From: Oscillospiraceae bacterium
Lineage (GTDB): Bacteria > Bacillota > Clostridia > Oscillospirales > UBA929
Length of the DNA stretch: 46,950 nucleotides
NCBI GenBank assembly: GCA_031265355.1
Contig: JAISCT010000056.1
Location: 1 to 46,950 of the forward strand
Direction: 5' to 3'
Each line of letters begins with the position of its first letter. The first letter of the stretch is position 1. Both the position numbers and the translations under genes were made by a program. Below the pieces are notes generated by a model. That model ran no database searches. It was not told the origin of the DNA and saw only the letters and a list, made by a program, of their open reading frames with translations. Positions 8,109-16,832 of the stretch are shown here, one piece after another.

Positions 8109-11100
8109 TTGATTTGCGAACGGTACACAAGGGGCTGGTATGTGTTGGGCGCCCAGGCATAGACGATGAATTTGCAGCCAGGGTACTCGCTTGGTTTGAT
8201 CGAAAAACGCTTGGACAGCGTCGTGTCCGTATCCGCGGTCAGCGTGTCGTCCAATTCGGTGCGGACAAGCTTGCCGCTGCCGTCGTATACCGCGACGATC
8301 AGCACAACGGGTGTGTCGGCGGCGGCGGTGTTTTGAAGATTGGCTGCAATGCCGTCACTCTCGATGTACGAGGACAGAGCCAAGCCGGGCTGCCGCGTAA
8401 CCGTCTCGGGAAGCACCTTTACGTTGGCCAGCGCGCCGTGGACCTCGACCTCGGTCGACGCCAACGCATTGCCGTAAACATCGATGATGTTGTGCGGATT
8501 GTCGTTGACATACACCCTGATCTGCTCCTCAAAGAACGTCACTTTGATTTTGTCGACGGCGGCGTCGGAAACCGCCGATTGGTTGACGCCATGGCCGGTC
8601 ACGGTGACGGAATTGCCGTCAACCGCGATGGCATAACCTGCGTTGATAACGGCTGTCGATCCAGTGACAAGAGCGCTAACGGTGTAGTTGGCGTTTGACA
8701 ACGGAGACTGAAACAGGAGAGCACCGTCCTCGATAGCGCCCTCTCGGTGGTATAACGCAGACGGGTTCAGCACAATGCTCGGAGATACGGGGTAACGCCC
8801 GGTTGTGTCGGTGTAGACGCGCAGACCGTTTTTGTGCGCCGCGGTGTCCAAAACCTCATACCGGACAGTCAGTGTTTTGCTTGTTTTCAGCTCCTCCTTC
8901 AACGTCGCGATGAGCGCTTTGTCAAGATCCAGATCGATCAGATAACCAAAGCCTTCCGGCGCCGAGGAGGGAGTGGGTTTGCCGGCCGAGTCCGCGGTGG
9001 GGTCGAGCGTCAAAATGTTGCGGATGTCATTGGGCGCGTCCGGGATGAATACCGTGTCGACAGGATGCCCGTTGATGGTGACGGTGACGTCGGACGGCGT
9101 TTCATATCCCTCCGCGGTCTGCGCGCGCCAAGTGGTTCTGTTGGACGTGCTCATCTTACGGGACGCGGCGATCTCGGCAAGCAGCCTTAGTGAGGTGAGA
9201 CCGTCGGCGTCGAAGTTGGCCGGCACCTGATAATGATAGGTGAGATAACCCGTCCTGGTGCCCGCCAGAGAGCCCGCGCTGCCTTGCGCCGTCGGAGACG
9301 TCATGCGAAGGACATAGGAATTGTCCGCGAGCTGCTCGGTCGCGGGGGTGGTCCCCGAAGCGATGACCTTGAAGTTGTTGAAGTTTTTGGCAATCGTCTG
9401 GCCCGCCCCGTCTTCAATCCAGACGGTGATCGTGCCGGCGAATCTGTTGAAGCGGGCCTCGTTTGGCACCGTGAACGACATCGGCTCGGTTCTGCTGATG
9501 TACGGGGAGTAATCGATCGCCGCCTCGCCGCGGAACCCCGGGATCTCCAAAGTGCCGACCTTGTTTCCGTAGCCGTCGACGCCGTCCACGCGCCATTTGA
9601 GCGTAAACGGCCCGGTGTGCTTGTCGTGCCAGGCCCAGTTGATAAAGTTGATGTTGCAGGCGTAAGTGCCGCCGGGCGTGAGCGTGGTGATGGGCGCGTT
9701 GTCGAATCCGACATATTCGGGGGCGACGATGTCATTGACGCGCATGTCGCCGCCGTAGGCGATCTCGTCATAGCCCATGATCTTTGCGGATCTGTCATAC
9801 TTCAGCAGACCGTTGCGTTCCATCTCAATGTCGTAGGGCTCGGTGTAGATAAATCCCTGCATTTTCTGATACCGTCTCAGTACGTCGGTCATGTACTTGA
9901 AGCACCAGGAGATGTCATAATCGCCGTCGGGGAACCCCACGCCGCCGTACTCGGAGTTGAGCCAGGGGTCGCCGTCCTGTGTGTCGCCCCCGCCGTTGGC
10001 GGCTGTCCAGCCTCTGAAGTTGTTGTCCGAACCGATGTACAGGCCATTCGCCCGGCCGTTTACGGTGTTGACCGTATTGGTATAGCCGTCGACATAGAAG
10101 TGGAATGTGTTCAGGTCCGTCGGCTGGAGATGGTTGTTGTTGGCGTCGGACGGCGAAATGTCCTCAAACAGCCGGCCGGAGGTGTCGTACGTTTTCCCCA
10201 ATGTGTGCAGCGACCGGATCCAGTTGGCGTGGCTCGCGTTGCGGGTGATGCCCCAGTTTTCGTTGAACAGTGCCGTCATCATCTTGCTCGGATTGTTGTA
10301 GTCGCGGTTGATCAGGCCAATGAGCGCCTCTTCGAACAAATCGCGGCCGCTGTCGGGCTGGCCCTTTTCGAGGTTCATCCGCGTGCTGTGGGGCATGTCC
10401 GCCCAGAGGATCATGCCCAGTCTGTCGAACCAGACATACTGCAGAGGATCCTCGATCTTCAGGTGCTTTCTCATCATGTTGAAGCCCAGGTCGCGCATCG
10501 CTTTGACATCGTCCTTGAGCGCTTCTTCGGTCGGGGCGGTGTAGACGCCCTCCTCCCAGAATCCCTGGTCGAGAAGACCGGCAATGAAGAGCGGTCTGTT
10601 GTTCAGCAGAATGTACTGATATCTGTTATTGCCCTCTTCGGGGCTGGTTTCCCAATAGGCGTTGTGGATGTCGCGCTGGCCGAAGTGCATGCTCACCTTG
10701 TCAACGGTCGCCGCGCCCTCTGTCAGCGTCACGGTTCCGACGTAGAGGTTGGGCTCATCCGGATGCCACAGCTGCTGGTTGGGCACTGAAACGGTGAAAT
10801 CGGTCAGATACGGATCGCCGTCCGCCGGGATGGTGATCTGCCGGGTGCCGGCGACCGTCGAAGCGCCCTTGGACGCCTTGTAATCGCCCAGGTCGTCGTC
10901 CCAAATCTGCGCGTCGAAGCGGTAGGACACGTTCAAAGTTTTGCCCGCGCCGCCGACGACTTTGAGCTTGAATCTCGCCGAGCCGTCCGCCGGCACGGCG
11001 CCGTGGGTCAGGTCGCGCATATTCGCGTCGACGACGGCGGCCCCGTTGTTGACCAGCGGGTCCACATGGAAATACTCCAGCTGGGTTGCGGAAAGCCTGC

Positions 11101-12583
11101 CCTCAAAGATGACGGACTGCCAAATGCCGGATGTGCCCGCGTAGCCGCACGGCGCGTTGCGGCCCTGTTTGCCGATGAGCGAGGTATAGGTCGTGCCGCC
11201 GTAAGTGCCCGGATCGTACACCTTGAGCGCGATGGAGTTCTCTTGGTCCAAATGCAGGTACGGCGTGACATTGTACTCGAACGGGAGGTAACCGCCGTTT
11301 TTCGTGAAACCGATATACTGGCCGTTGATATACAGCGTGCTCTCAGCGTCGACCGCGCCGAACTTGATGTAGATCTCTCTGCCGGCGTATTTTTCGGACG
11401 TCGGCGTAAACGTGCGGTAATACCAGCCGCCCGCCGCCGGGTGGTCCTCGTCGAAGATGCCAGAGGCCGGGGACTGCCACGGGAATGGCACCAGAATCGT
11501 GTCCGGGTTGGGGATCCCGTTTTCATAACCGGTTAAGCTGTTGTCTTTGTCTATCTTAAAATCCCACTCGCCGTTCAGGGAATCCCAAACATCGTCGCGG
11601 GCGTAGTCCGGGCGCGGGTATTCCGGTCTGGGGGCGTTGTTGACCATCGTCGTAAAGAAGAACTTGCTGGGCATTCTCACGACCCCGGCGGGGTCCTGGG
11701 GATCCGCATCCTCGGCCAGGAACTTGTACATGGCCGGCGCCAGACCCGCGGGCAGCGTGGCGGAAATCTTCCCGGCGCCGAGAGACGTATACGGGACGAC
11801 AATCGGGTTCAGCTGCCGCGAGTCGGAGGAGCGGAGCAGCTTCAAGACCGTATTTGGCGTGAAATGCTCGACGTCCATGACAAGCGTGGCCGGCTCGTGC
11901 ACCCCGATGTCCGAGGTGTCTATCTCCGTGATCCGGGCCGGCGTGAACGCGGCGTCGAGGAAATAGGCTTCCGGCGGAATGATCGTGGCCGCGAACGGGC
12001 TGCCGCCGTTGGTCCTGGTCCAGCGAAGACGTTGATGGGAGCCGACGACGCCGTTGTTGGTGGCCGTGGTGCCCTCGGAGTGATCAACCGTGATCGAATA
12101 GTATGTATCGGGCTCCAGGCTTATCGTCGACGTGCAATTGGTATATGTCGTCGTGTTTCTCTCGTATGACGTGTCCCACCGGCTGTGGAGCTGAACGCCG
12201 TTCACCCAGAGACGGATGCCTTCGTTGGAAGAAAAGCTGAATTGATACGTCGCGGTAGAACCGCCGGGCGGGGTTTTAATCCAGCCTGTTCTGCGAGTGG
12301 TTACATACTCATAACTCCCCGCCCGGTCCTTTAACAAACCTCTGAGGTCCGACCAGTTGATGGCCGGGTCGATGGTCGTGACCATATAATCATCAAAATC
12401 AATGGTCGTGGCAATGTTGTTGTTTCGGGCATAGTAATCCGCGCGCAGGCCGTTCCTGGTGATATCCGGCGCGCCGGCGGTGTCCGGTACGGCTGATACC
12501 GTCGACGGCGCTATGATCATCTGAAACGCAAATAACATGATCGGCACAAGCGCTATCGACACAATTCTTCTTCTCAGCTTCAT
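8105..12583 (-). CDS. secreted GH2 glycosidase with PA14 domain
   Basis: A 1492-residue exported protein. After the signal peptide (1 to about 31) comes a PA14-like domain (RNGLRADYYARN, 45-205), a short beta-domain, and then the three-part GH2 core: sugar-binding jelly roll (about 325-500), immunoglobulin-like domain, and TIM barrel (about 640-930). The acid/base pair is in FNENWG (about 773), and LNSEYGG (about 876) fits the nucleophile. The last 400 residues are beta-rich modules. GH2 covers beta-galactosidase, beta-glucuronidase and relatives, and I cannot choose between them. ATG follows AGGAGG by about 9 nt. The TAG stop lies within the CTAG at the end of the MITE and is followed by a second TAG from the element, so the native C-terminus may have been changed. 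Confidence 0.9.
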   Translation of the reverse strand: MKLRRRIVSIALVPIMLFAFQMIIAPSTVSAVPDTAGAPDITRNGLRADYYARNNNIATTIDFDDYMVTTIDPAINWSDLRGLLKDRAGSYEYVTTRRTGWIKTPPGGSTATYQFSFSSNEGIRLWVNGVQLHSRWDTSYERNTTTYTNCTSTISLEPDTYYSITVDHSEGTTATNNGVVGSHQRLRWTRTNGGSPFAATIIPPEAYFLDAAFTPARITEIDTSDIGVHEPATLVMDVEHFTPNTVLKLLRSSDSRQLNPIVVPYTSLGAGKISATLPAGLAPAMYKFLAEDADPQDPAGVVRMPSKFFFTTMVNNAPRPEYPRPDYARDDVWDSLNGEWDFKIDKDNSLTGYENGIPNPDTILVPFPWQSPASGIFDEDHPAAGGWYYRTFTPTSEKYAGREIYIKFGAVDAESTLYINGQYIGFTKNGGYLPFEYNVTPYLHLDQENSIALKVYDPGTYGGTTYTSLIGKQGRNAPCGYAGTSGIWQSVIFEGRLSATQLEYFHVDPLVNNGAAVVDANMRDLTHGAVPADGSARFKLKVVGGAGKTLNVSYRFDAQIWDDDLGDYKASKGASTVAGTRQITIPADGDPYLTDFTVSVPNQQLWHPDEPNLYVGTVTLTEGAATVDKVSMHFGQRDIHNAYWETSPEEGNNRYQYILLNNRPLFIAGLLDQGFWEEGVYTAPTEEALKDDVKAMRDLGFNMMRKHLKIEDPLQYVWFDRLGMILWADMPHSTRMNLEKGQPDSGRDLFEEALIGLINRDYNNPSKMMTALFNENWGITRNASHANWIRSLHTLGKTYDTSGRLFEDISPSDANNNHLQPTDLNTFHFYVDGYTNTVNTVNGRANGLYIGSDNNFRGWTAANGGGDTQDGDPWLNSEYGGVGFPDGDYDISWCFKYMTDVLRRYQKMQGFIYTEPYDIEMERNGLLKYDRSAKIMGYDEIAYGGDMRVNDIVAPEYVGFDNAPITTLTPGGTYACNINFINWAWHDKHTGPFTLKWRVDGVDGYGNKVGTLEIPGFRGEAAIDYSPYISRTEPMSFTVPNEARFNRFAGTITVWIEDGAGQTIAKNFNNFKVIASGTTPATEQLADNSYVLRMTSPTAQGSAGSLAGTRTGYLTYHYQVPANFDADGLTSLRLLAEIAASRKMSTSNRTTWRAQTAEGYETPSDVTVTINGHPVDTVFIPDAPNDIRNILTLDPTADSAGKPTPSSAPEGFGYLIDLDLDKALIATLKEELKTSKTLTVRYEVLDTAAHKNGLRVYTDTTGRYPVSPSIVLNPSALYHREGAIEDGALLFQSPLSNANYTVSALVTGSTAVINAGYAIAVDGNSVTVTGHGVNQSAVSDAAVDKIKVTFFEEQIRVYVNDNPHNIIDVYGNALASTEVEVHGALANVKVLPETVTRQPGLALSSYIESDGIAANLQNTAAADTPVVLIVAVYDGSGKLVRTELDDTLTADTDTTLSKRFSIKPSEYPGCKFIVYAWAPNTYQPLVYRSQIN

Positions 12584-12618
12584 GAAAGGTCCCTCCTCTG
12601 TAAAAATTTATCATACAC

Positions 12619-12646
12619 ATTATAATGTGGCCAGACATCCGTGTCT
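12619..12646 (-). promoter_or_regulatory. GH2/GH43 operon promoter region with palindrome
   Basis: On the minus strand a TATAAT (+ 12619-12624) lies inside the palindrome CACATTATAATGTG. A second palindrome, AGACATCCGTGTCT, occupies 12633-12646, where the spacer and -35 box would be. No good -35 hexamer is seen, which suggests activator dependence. Confidence 0.55.
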
Positions 12647-12650
12647 TTAA

Positions 12651-12734
12651 ATTTTTTTGATATGTTTTGTGTATTTATTGATGTACTTGGTGCATTTTTT
12701 GATATTTTTAGCACATATTTTGATGCGCCTGGCA
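12651..12734. repeat. four 21-bp tandem direct repeats
   Basis: Units start at 12651, 12672, 12693 and 12714. Each has an A/T-rich run ending in TTTGAT or TTGAT, and TTGAT recurs at exactly 21-bp steps (12657, 12678, 12699, 12720). The period equals two helical turns, so the T-runs are phased on one face. The array lies in the divergent region between the GH2 operon and the sugar operon. Confidence 0.75.
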
Positions 12735-12759
12735 TCCACGGACATTGTCACGGTATCGT

Positions 12760-12809
12760 ACGAAATCCGAGGCTCACGCCGCAAGTGTGGCGTGAGCCTC
12801 GGATTTCGT
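12760..12809. terminator. perfect 21-bp hairpin in divergent region
   Basis: The 21-nt arm at 12760-12780 (begins ACGAAATCCGAGG) pairs exactly with 12789-12809 across an 8-nt loop. It lies 11 bp before the plus-strand promoter and may insulate the two transcription units. Confidence 0.6.
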
Positions 12810-12820
12810 CGTTTGAGAGA

Positions 12821-12849
12821 TTGCGTCCGGTGACAGACGATGGTAAAAT
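12821..12849 (+). promoter_or_regulatory. promoter of the isomerase-kinase-dehydrogenase operon
   Basis: TTGCGT (12821-12826), 17-bp spacer, TAAAAT (12844-12849). The gene start is about 58 bp further on, after AGGAGG. Confidence 0.6.
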
Positions 12850-12907
12850 AAAGAGGGAGCAGTCTGCCCAAAGTTGTTAGAGGTACCCAAATAGGAGGGG
12901 AAACGTC

Positions 12908-14248
12908 ATGAAAGCCAGATTGCAGCCGCTCTGTTTCCGGGAGGCCAACACACGGGAGGACGAGGAGCGCCGTGCGCAGCTTGCGGCGCTTCGGAACTAC
13001 TACGGGGAGGAGGCCGAACTGCTGCCGGAGCTGCCGGTCGGGGCGGCGCTGCCCGATGGAGTCGACGCCGTTCTGTTTCCTCAATTGATCGGCGCCTTGT
13101 TTTCCCATCGGGAGATGCTGCGCGCGCTGCCGCTGCCTGTCATCGTCCTGACGTCGGGCTTCGGTACCGTGGAGATGTGGGACTGGGAGATCGTCGCCTA
13201 CCTGCGCGAGCAGCTCGGCCTCACGGTGTTTTCGCCGTATTCGGTCGAGATGGCGAAAGTCGTTCTGCGCGCCCTTGCCGCCAAACGGGCGATGAGGGCC
13301 CCCATGCGCTTCGTCATGTTCCAGGACGAGCCCGGCGAAGGGATGCAGGCGAACATCTTCAAGCGTTTCTATTGGTGGGAACGGGAATGTACCGAGCAGA
13401 TTCAAGACGCCTTCGGCGTGACGATCCTCTATCAAGGCTGGAAAAAATTGGGGAATATAGCACGGAGTATCCCCGATAGAGAGGCGGCGGCGCTTTGGCG
13501 GCGGCGCGCCGTGCCGATGGAAGGGGTGTCCGAGACGGGTGTCCTCCGGGCCGTCAAGCTGTACATTGCCGTGAGGCGCGTGCTGGACGAGATCGGTGAG
13601 GTGTACGGCGTTGGTGCGAATTGCCTGAATGAATCCTTCCACGTCGACTCCACTCCATGTCTGGCCTGGAACTGGTTGTATGAGTACGACCACATCATCT
13701 GGGCCTGCGAGGGCGACACCGTCACGCTGATCAGTAAGTACATCCTGCACTCCGCGCTGCAAAGGCCCATCATGATGACCAACATCTACCCGTTTTTGGT
13801 CGGCATGGCCGCGCTGAAGCATGAAAAGATCGACCAGTTTCCGGACATCTCGGACCCGGATAACCACGCCCTCGGCGTGCATTGTGGGTACTTCGGCTTT
13901 GCGCCGCAGAGTTTTTGCACGCACTGGATCATGCGTCCGAAGGCGCTTGAGATCGTAAACGACGAGGCTATCGTCATCGATTGCCGTCTGCAGACGGGTC
14001 CCGTGACGCTCGCGAAGCTCCACGCCGACATGAAGCGGCTGACCATCATCGAAGCGGAGATTGAGGATTATGTGCAGTATCCAGGGTCCGACTGCCGCAA
14101 CGGCGCGCTGTTGCGCTACCGCAATCGCAGCGGACATCGGGTCATGGAGGCGCTTTCCTCGCATCACGCCGTCATCCTGGCCGGGGACGTGACCGCGCTG
14201 CTGCTCCAGGCCGCCAAAGTGTACGGTTTTGAGACGGAAGTGATCTAG
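12908..14248 (+). CDS. L-fucose isomerase-like sugar isomerase
   Basis: A 446-residue soluble protein resembling the fucose/arabinose isomerase-like family (COG2407 type). Visible family features are an N-terminal sugar-binding fold, ANCLNES, the conserved ACEGD (about 266-270) and HCGYF (about 324), where Glu, Asp and His would hold the catalytic metal. The expected reaction is aldose-ketose isomerisation in the cytoplasm, but the substrate is not fixed by sequence and non-isomerase members exist. ATG follows AGGAGGGG by about 9 nt. One base separates its stop from the start of the FGGY kinase, so the two are almost certainly co-transcribed and translationally linked. Together they would convert a released aldose to a ketose phosphate. 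Confidence 0.72.
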   Translation: MKARLQPLCFREANTREDEERRAQLAALRNYYGEEAELLPELPVGAALPDGVDAVLFPQLIGALFSHREMLRALPLPVIVLTSGFGTVEMWDWEIVAYLREQLGLTVFSPYSVEMAKVVLRALAAKRAMRAPMRFVMFQDEPGEGMQANIFKRFYWWERECTEQIQDAFGVTILYQGWKKLGNIARSIPDREAAALWRRRAVPMEGVSETGVLRAVKLYIAVRRVLDEIGEVYGVGANCLNESFHVDSTPCLAWNWLYEYDHIIWACEGDTVTLISKYILHSALQRPIMMTNIYPFLVGMAALKHEKIDQFPDISDPDNHALGVHCGYFGFAPQSFCTHWIMRPKALEIVNDEAIVIDCRLQTGPVTLAKLHADMKRLTIIEAEIEDYVQYPGSDCRNGALLRYRNRSGHRVMEALSSHHAVILAGDVTALLLQAAKVYGFETEVI

Positions 14249-14249
14249 T

Positions 14250-15749
14250 TTGAGAGAGACAATCATCGCCGTTGATATCGGCACACAGGGGACAAAGGCC
14301 GTCCTGTTCGACCTTGCGCTGCAAGCGCTTGCCTCCAGTTTTGAGGCCTCGGTGCTGATCCAGCCGAAGCCCGGTACGCTCTGGCAGGAACCGGACGACA
14401 TTTACGGCTCTGTGCTGCGTGTCATTCGGACGCTGTTGCACGCCGCCCCGGAACCTGTCGAAGTTCTGGCCCTCGGCGTGGACTCGCAGATGGCGGGGAT
14501 CATGGGCATCGCTGCAGACGGCGAGGCCGCGACAGTATACGATTCGTGGCTGGACTCCCGTTGCGAGCGCTATGTAACGCTCATGCGAGAGCGGGCCGGC
14601 CGCCGTGTGACGGAGATCACCGGCGGACCGGTCACCTTTACCCACGGCCCCAAAATCCTTTGGTGGAAGCACGAATACCCGGAGGCCTACCGCCGCGTCG
14701 CCAAATTTGTACTGCCGCACGGCTACGTGGTGGGCAAGATCTGTGGTCTCGACGCGCGCGATGCGGTGTTTGACCACACCGGCTTGCAATATTCGGGCTT
14801 CGGCGACAACCTGCATCTGCGTTGGTCGGAGGAATTGTTGGAGATATTTGATATAGAAGCGGACAAGATGGCGCGTGTGGTCTCGCCCTTTGCCGTCGTC
14901 GGGACGACTTCGCGGGGCTTCGCGGCGGCGACCGGTCTGCGCGAGGGGATCCCGGTCACAGCGGGCGCAGGGGATACGGCGGCTTCGCTGTTCGGCGCGG
15001 GACTGTTTGCCCAAAACTGTCTGTTGGACTGCGCCGGAACGGCCTCGGTGCTCTGTTCGCTGACCGACGCCTTTGTACCCGACACGCGTTTTGGCACAAT
15101 GACGATGATGCGTGCGCCCGAGGACGGTTTTTGGTATCCGCTTGCCTATATCAGCGGGGGCGGGCTGTGTCTCCGCTGGTTCCGCGATCAATTCACGGGC
15201 ACACCCCCCGTCCCATACCGCGTGCTAGATGAAGAGGCCGTCGGTCTTGAACCGGGCAGTGAGGGTGTCGTCTTTGCGCCGCACTTCGCCGGCCGGGTGC
15301 TGCCGAGTGATACCGCCATCAAGGGCGGCTTCACAGGGCTGGACTGGAAACACAGCCGCGCGCACCTGTACCGCGCCATCATGGAGAGCATCGCCTATGA
15401 GTATGCCTACTACCTGTCGGTGCTGCGAGCACTCTACCCCACCGGAGATTTTGGGCAGCTTGTTTCCATCGGCGGCGGTGCACAGTCCGAGCTGTTTTTG
15501 CAGATCAAGGCGGACGTACTGGGCGTGCAAGCCTCCTACTACCGTACGGGGGACACCGCGCTCATCGGCAGCGCCGCCATCGCAGGCAAAGCGGTCGGGG
15601 TTATCGACGACCCACACGCACGCATTCAAAATACGTTGCAGGTCGCACGCTCGCTTCTCTGCGACGCGGCGGCGCACGCACGCTACGGACCTTGTGTCCG
15701 GCGCTATCTCAAAGTGCTGGAGGCCATGTCGGCCCTGAGCCGGTTTTGA
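14250..15749 (+). CDS. FGGY-family carbohydrate kinase
   Basis: A 499-residue cytoplasmic sugar kinase of usual length. The N-terminal phosphate-binding motif VDIGTQGTKAVLFD (8-21) and the C-terminal ATPase-fold segment SIGGGAQSELFLQIKADVLG are clear, with CAGTASVL in the middle. It is closest in style to xylulokinase-like members. The substrate is probably the product of the preceding isomerase, but this is inferred from context. The start is TTG at 14250, one base after the isomerase stop. GGAAG lies about 9 nt upstream, within the end of the isomerase gene, which points to coupling. Confidence 0.88.
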   Translation: MRETIIAVDIGTQGTKAVLFDLALQALASSFEASVLIQPKPGTLWQEPDDIYGSVLRVIRTLLHAAPEPVEVLALGVDSQMAGIMGIAADGEAATVYDSWLDSRCERYVTLMRERAGRRVTEITGGPVTFTHGPKILWWKHEYPEAYRRVAKFVLPHGYVVGKICGLDARDAVFDHTGLQYSGFGDNLHLRWSEELLEIFDIEADKMARVVSPFAVVGTTSRGFAAATGLREGIPVTAGAGDTAASLFGAGLFAQNCLLDCAGTASVLCSLTDAFVPDTRFGTMTMMRAPEDGFWYPLAYISGGGLCLRWFRDQFTGTPPVPYRVLDEEAVGLEPGSEGVVFAPHFAGRVLPSDTAIKGGFTGLDWKHSRAHLYRAIMESIAYEYAYYLSVLRALYPTGDFGQLVSIGGGAQSELFLQIKADVLGVQASYYRTGDTALIGSAAIAGKAVGVIDDPHARIQNTLQVARSLLCDAAAHARYGPCVRRYLKVLEAMSALSRF

Positions 15750-15784
15750 TGGGTGCTTTTGTTGAATTTGAGGAGGACATCCAG

Positions 15785-16813
15785 ATGAATGCAGCCCTTG
15801 GCATCTGCCTGATTGGCGCGGGCCGCGCCGGGATGATCCACGCCCGGAATTTTGCGTTTCGGGTGCCGGGTGCCCGCGTGACGGCAGTTTGCGATGTGCG
15901 GGAGGAGAGCGCCCGCGCGTCGGCGGATGAACTCGGCGCTTCGTGGCACACGGACTTTCACATGGCGCTGGACCGCCCCGATGTGGACGCGGTTGTGGTT
16001 GTGACGCCGACCCGGCGCCACTGCGATGTGGTGCTGGCCGCCGCGCACGCGAAAAAACACATCTTTTGTGAAAAACCGATGGCCATCGACGCGCCGTCGT
16101 GCGTTGCGATGATCCGAGCGGCGGCGCGAAACGGCGTGATTTTGCAGATTGGCTTCATGCGTCGGTTCGACGCCGGGTTCCGCCGCGCCCAGGAAATTGT
16201 CGAGAGCGGCGCGATCGGCGATGTGGTTTGCGTCAAATCGCTCACGCGCGGCCCAAGTACTCCTCACGCCTGGATGTACGATCTGGCGGAGAGCAACGGC
16301 CCGCTTGCCGAAGTAAACAGCCATGACATCGACACCGTGCGCTGGTTGACAAGCAGCGAGGCCGACGCGGTACATGCCTTTGCCGGCAACTACCGCTGTG
16401 AGGAGGCGCGGCGGAGTCATCCCGATTTTTATGACACCGTGCTCATGAACCTGCGCATGGAGAACCGGATGTTGGGCGGCGTCGAAGGCGCGCAGGGCGT
16501 GCAGTACGGCTACGATGCCCGCGTGGATGTGCTGGGGACAAAGGGATCCGTGCAGGCAGGCGGCCTGCGCGAGACGAATACCCTGCGCTACACCCGCGAA
16601 GGCGGTTTGTGCGGGGATGTGGTGAGCAGTTGGACCACGCTCTTCGCGGACGCCTATCTCCGCGAGGACACCGCCTTCCTCACATGTATCCGAGAAGGCC
16701 GTCCACCCGAGGTGAGCGGCGAGGACGGCCTGCGCGCCGTGGAGATCGTCGAAGCGGGCAACCGCTCCATCGCGACCGGGGAAGTCGTCACATTACATCT
16801 GTCGCAGGCGTAA
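15785..16813 (+). CDS. Gfo/Idh/MocA-family oxidoreductase
   Basis: A 342-residue NAD(P)-dependent sugar or inositol dehydrogenase-like enzyme. The Rossmann motif LIGAGRAGMIHA is at residues 7-18 and the family signature CEKPMA lies near 96. Downstream, EVNSHDIDTVRWL holds the typical catalytic His region. ATG at 15785 was chosen because GAGGAGG lies about 9 nt upstream; the longer frame starting at 15692 overlaps the kinase gene and has no ribosome binding site. It is the third gene of the sugar operon and could oxidise a sugar, uronate or polyol taken up after hydrolysis. It ends 19 bp from the convergent kinase-fusion gene. Confidence 0.88.
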   Translation: MNAALGICLIGAGRAGMIHARNFAFRVPGARVTAVCDVREESARASADELGASWHTDFHMALDRPDVDAVVVVTPTRRHCDVVLAAAHAKKHIFCEKPMAIDAPSCVAMIRAAARNGVILQIGFMRRFDAGFRRAQEIVESGAIGDVVCVKSLTRGPSTPHAWMYDLAESNGPLAEVNSHDIDTVRWLTSSEADAVHAFAGNYRCEEARRSHPDFYDTVLMNLRMENRMLGGVEGAQGVQYGYDARVDVLGTKGSVQAGGLRETNTLRYTREGGLCGDVVSSWTTLFADAYLREDTAFLTCIREGRPPEVSGEDGLRAVEIVEAGNRSIATGEVVTLHLSQA

Positions 16814-16832
16814 ATCATAACGGTGCCTCCTC

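Noticed and set aside
9233..10789. Plus-strand open frame of 518 codons opposite the GH2 gene
   Set aside because: It lies across the GH2 catalytic region, with no initiation signal and no recognisable domain.
12651..12734. Possible CRISPR array
   Set aside because: The 21-bp units are directly adjacent, degenerate and lack spacers, and no cas genes are nearby.
12647..14401. Long minus-strand open frame (584 codons) opposite the isomerase
   Set aside because: It is antisense to a clear isomerase and the start of the kinase. It has no ribosome binding site or family motif, and long antisense frames are expected in GC-rich coding DNA.
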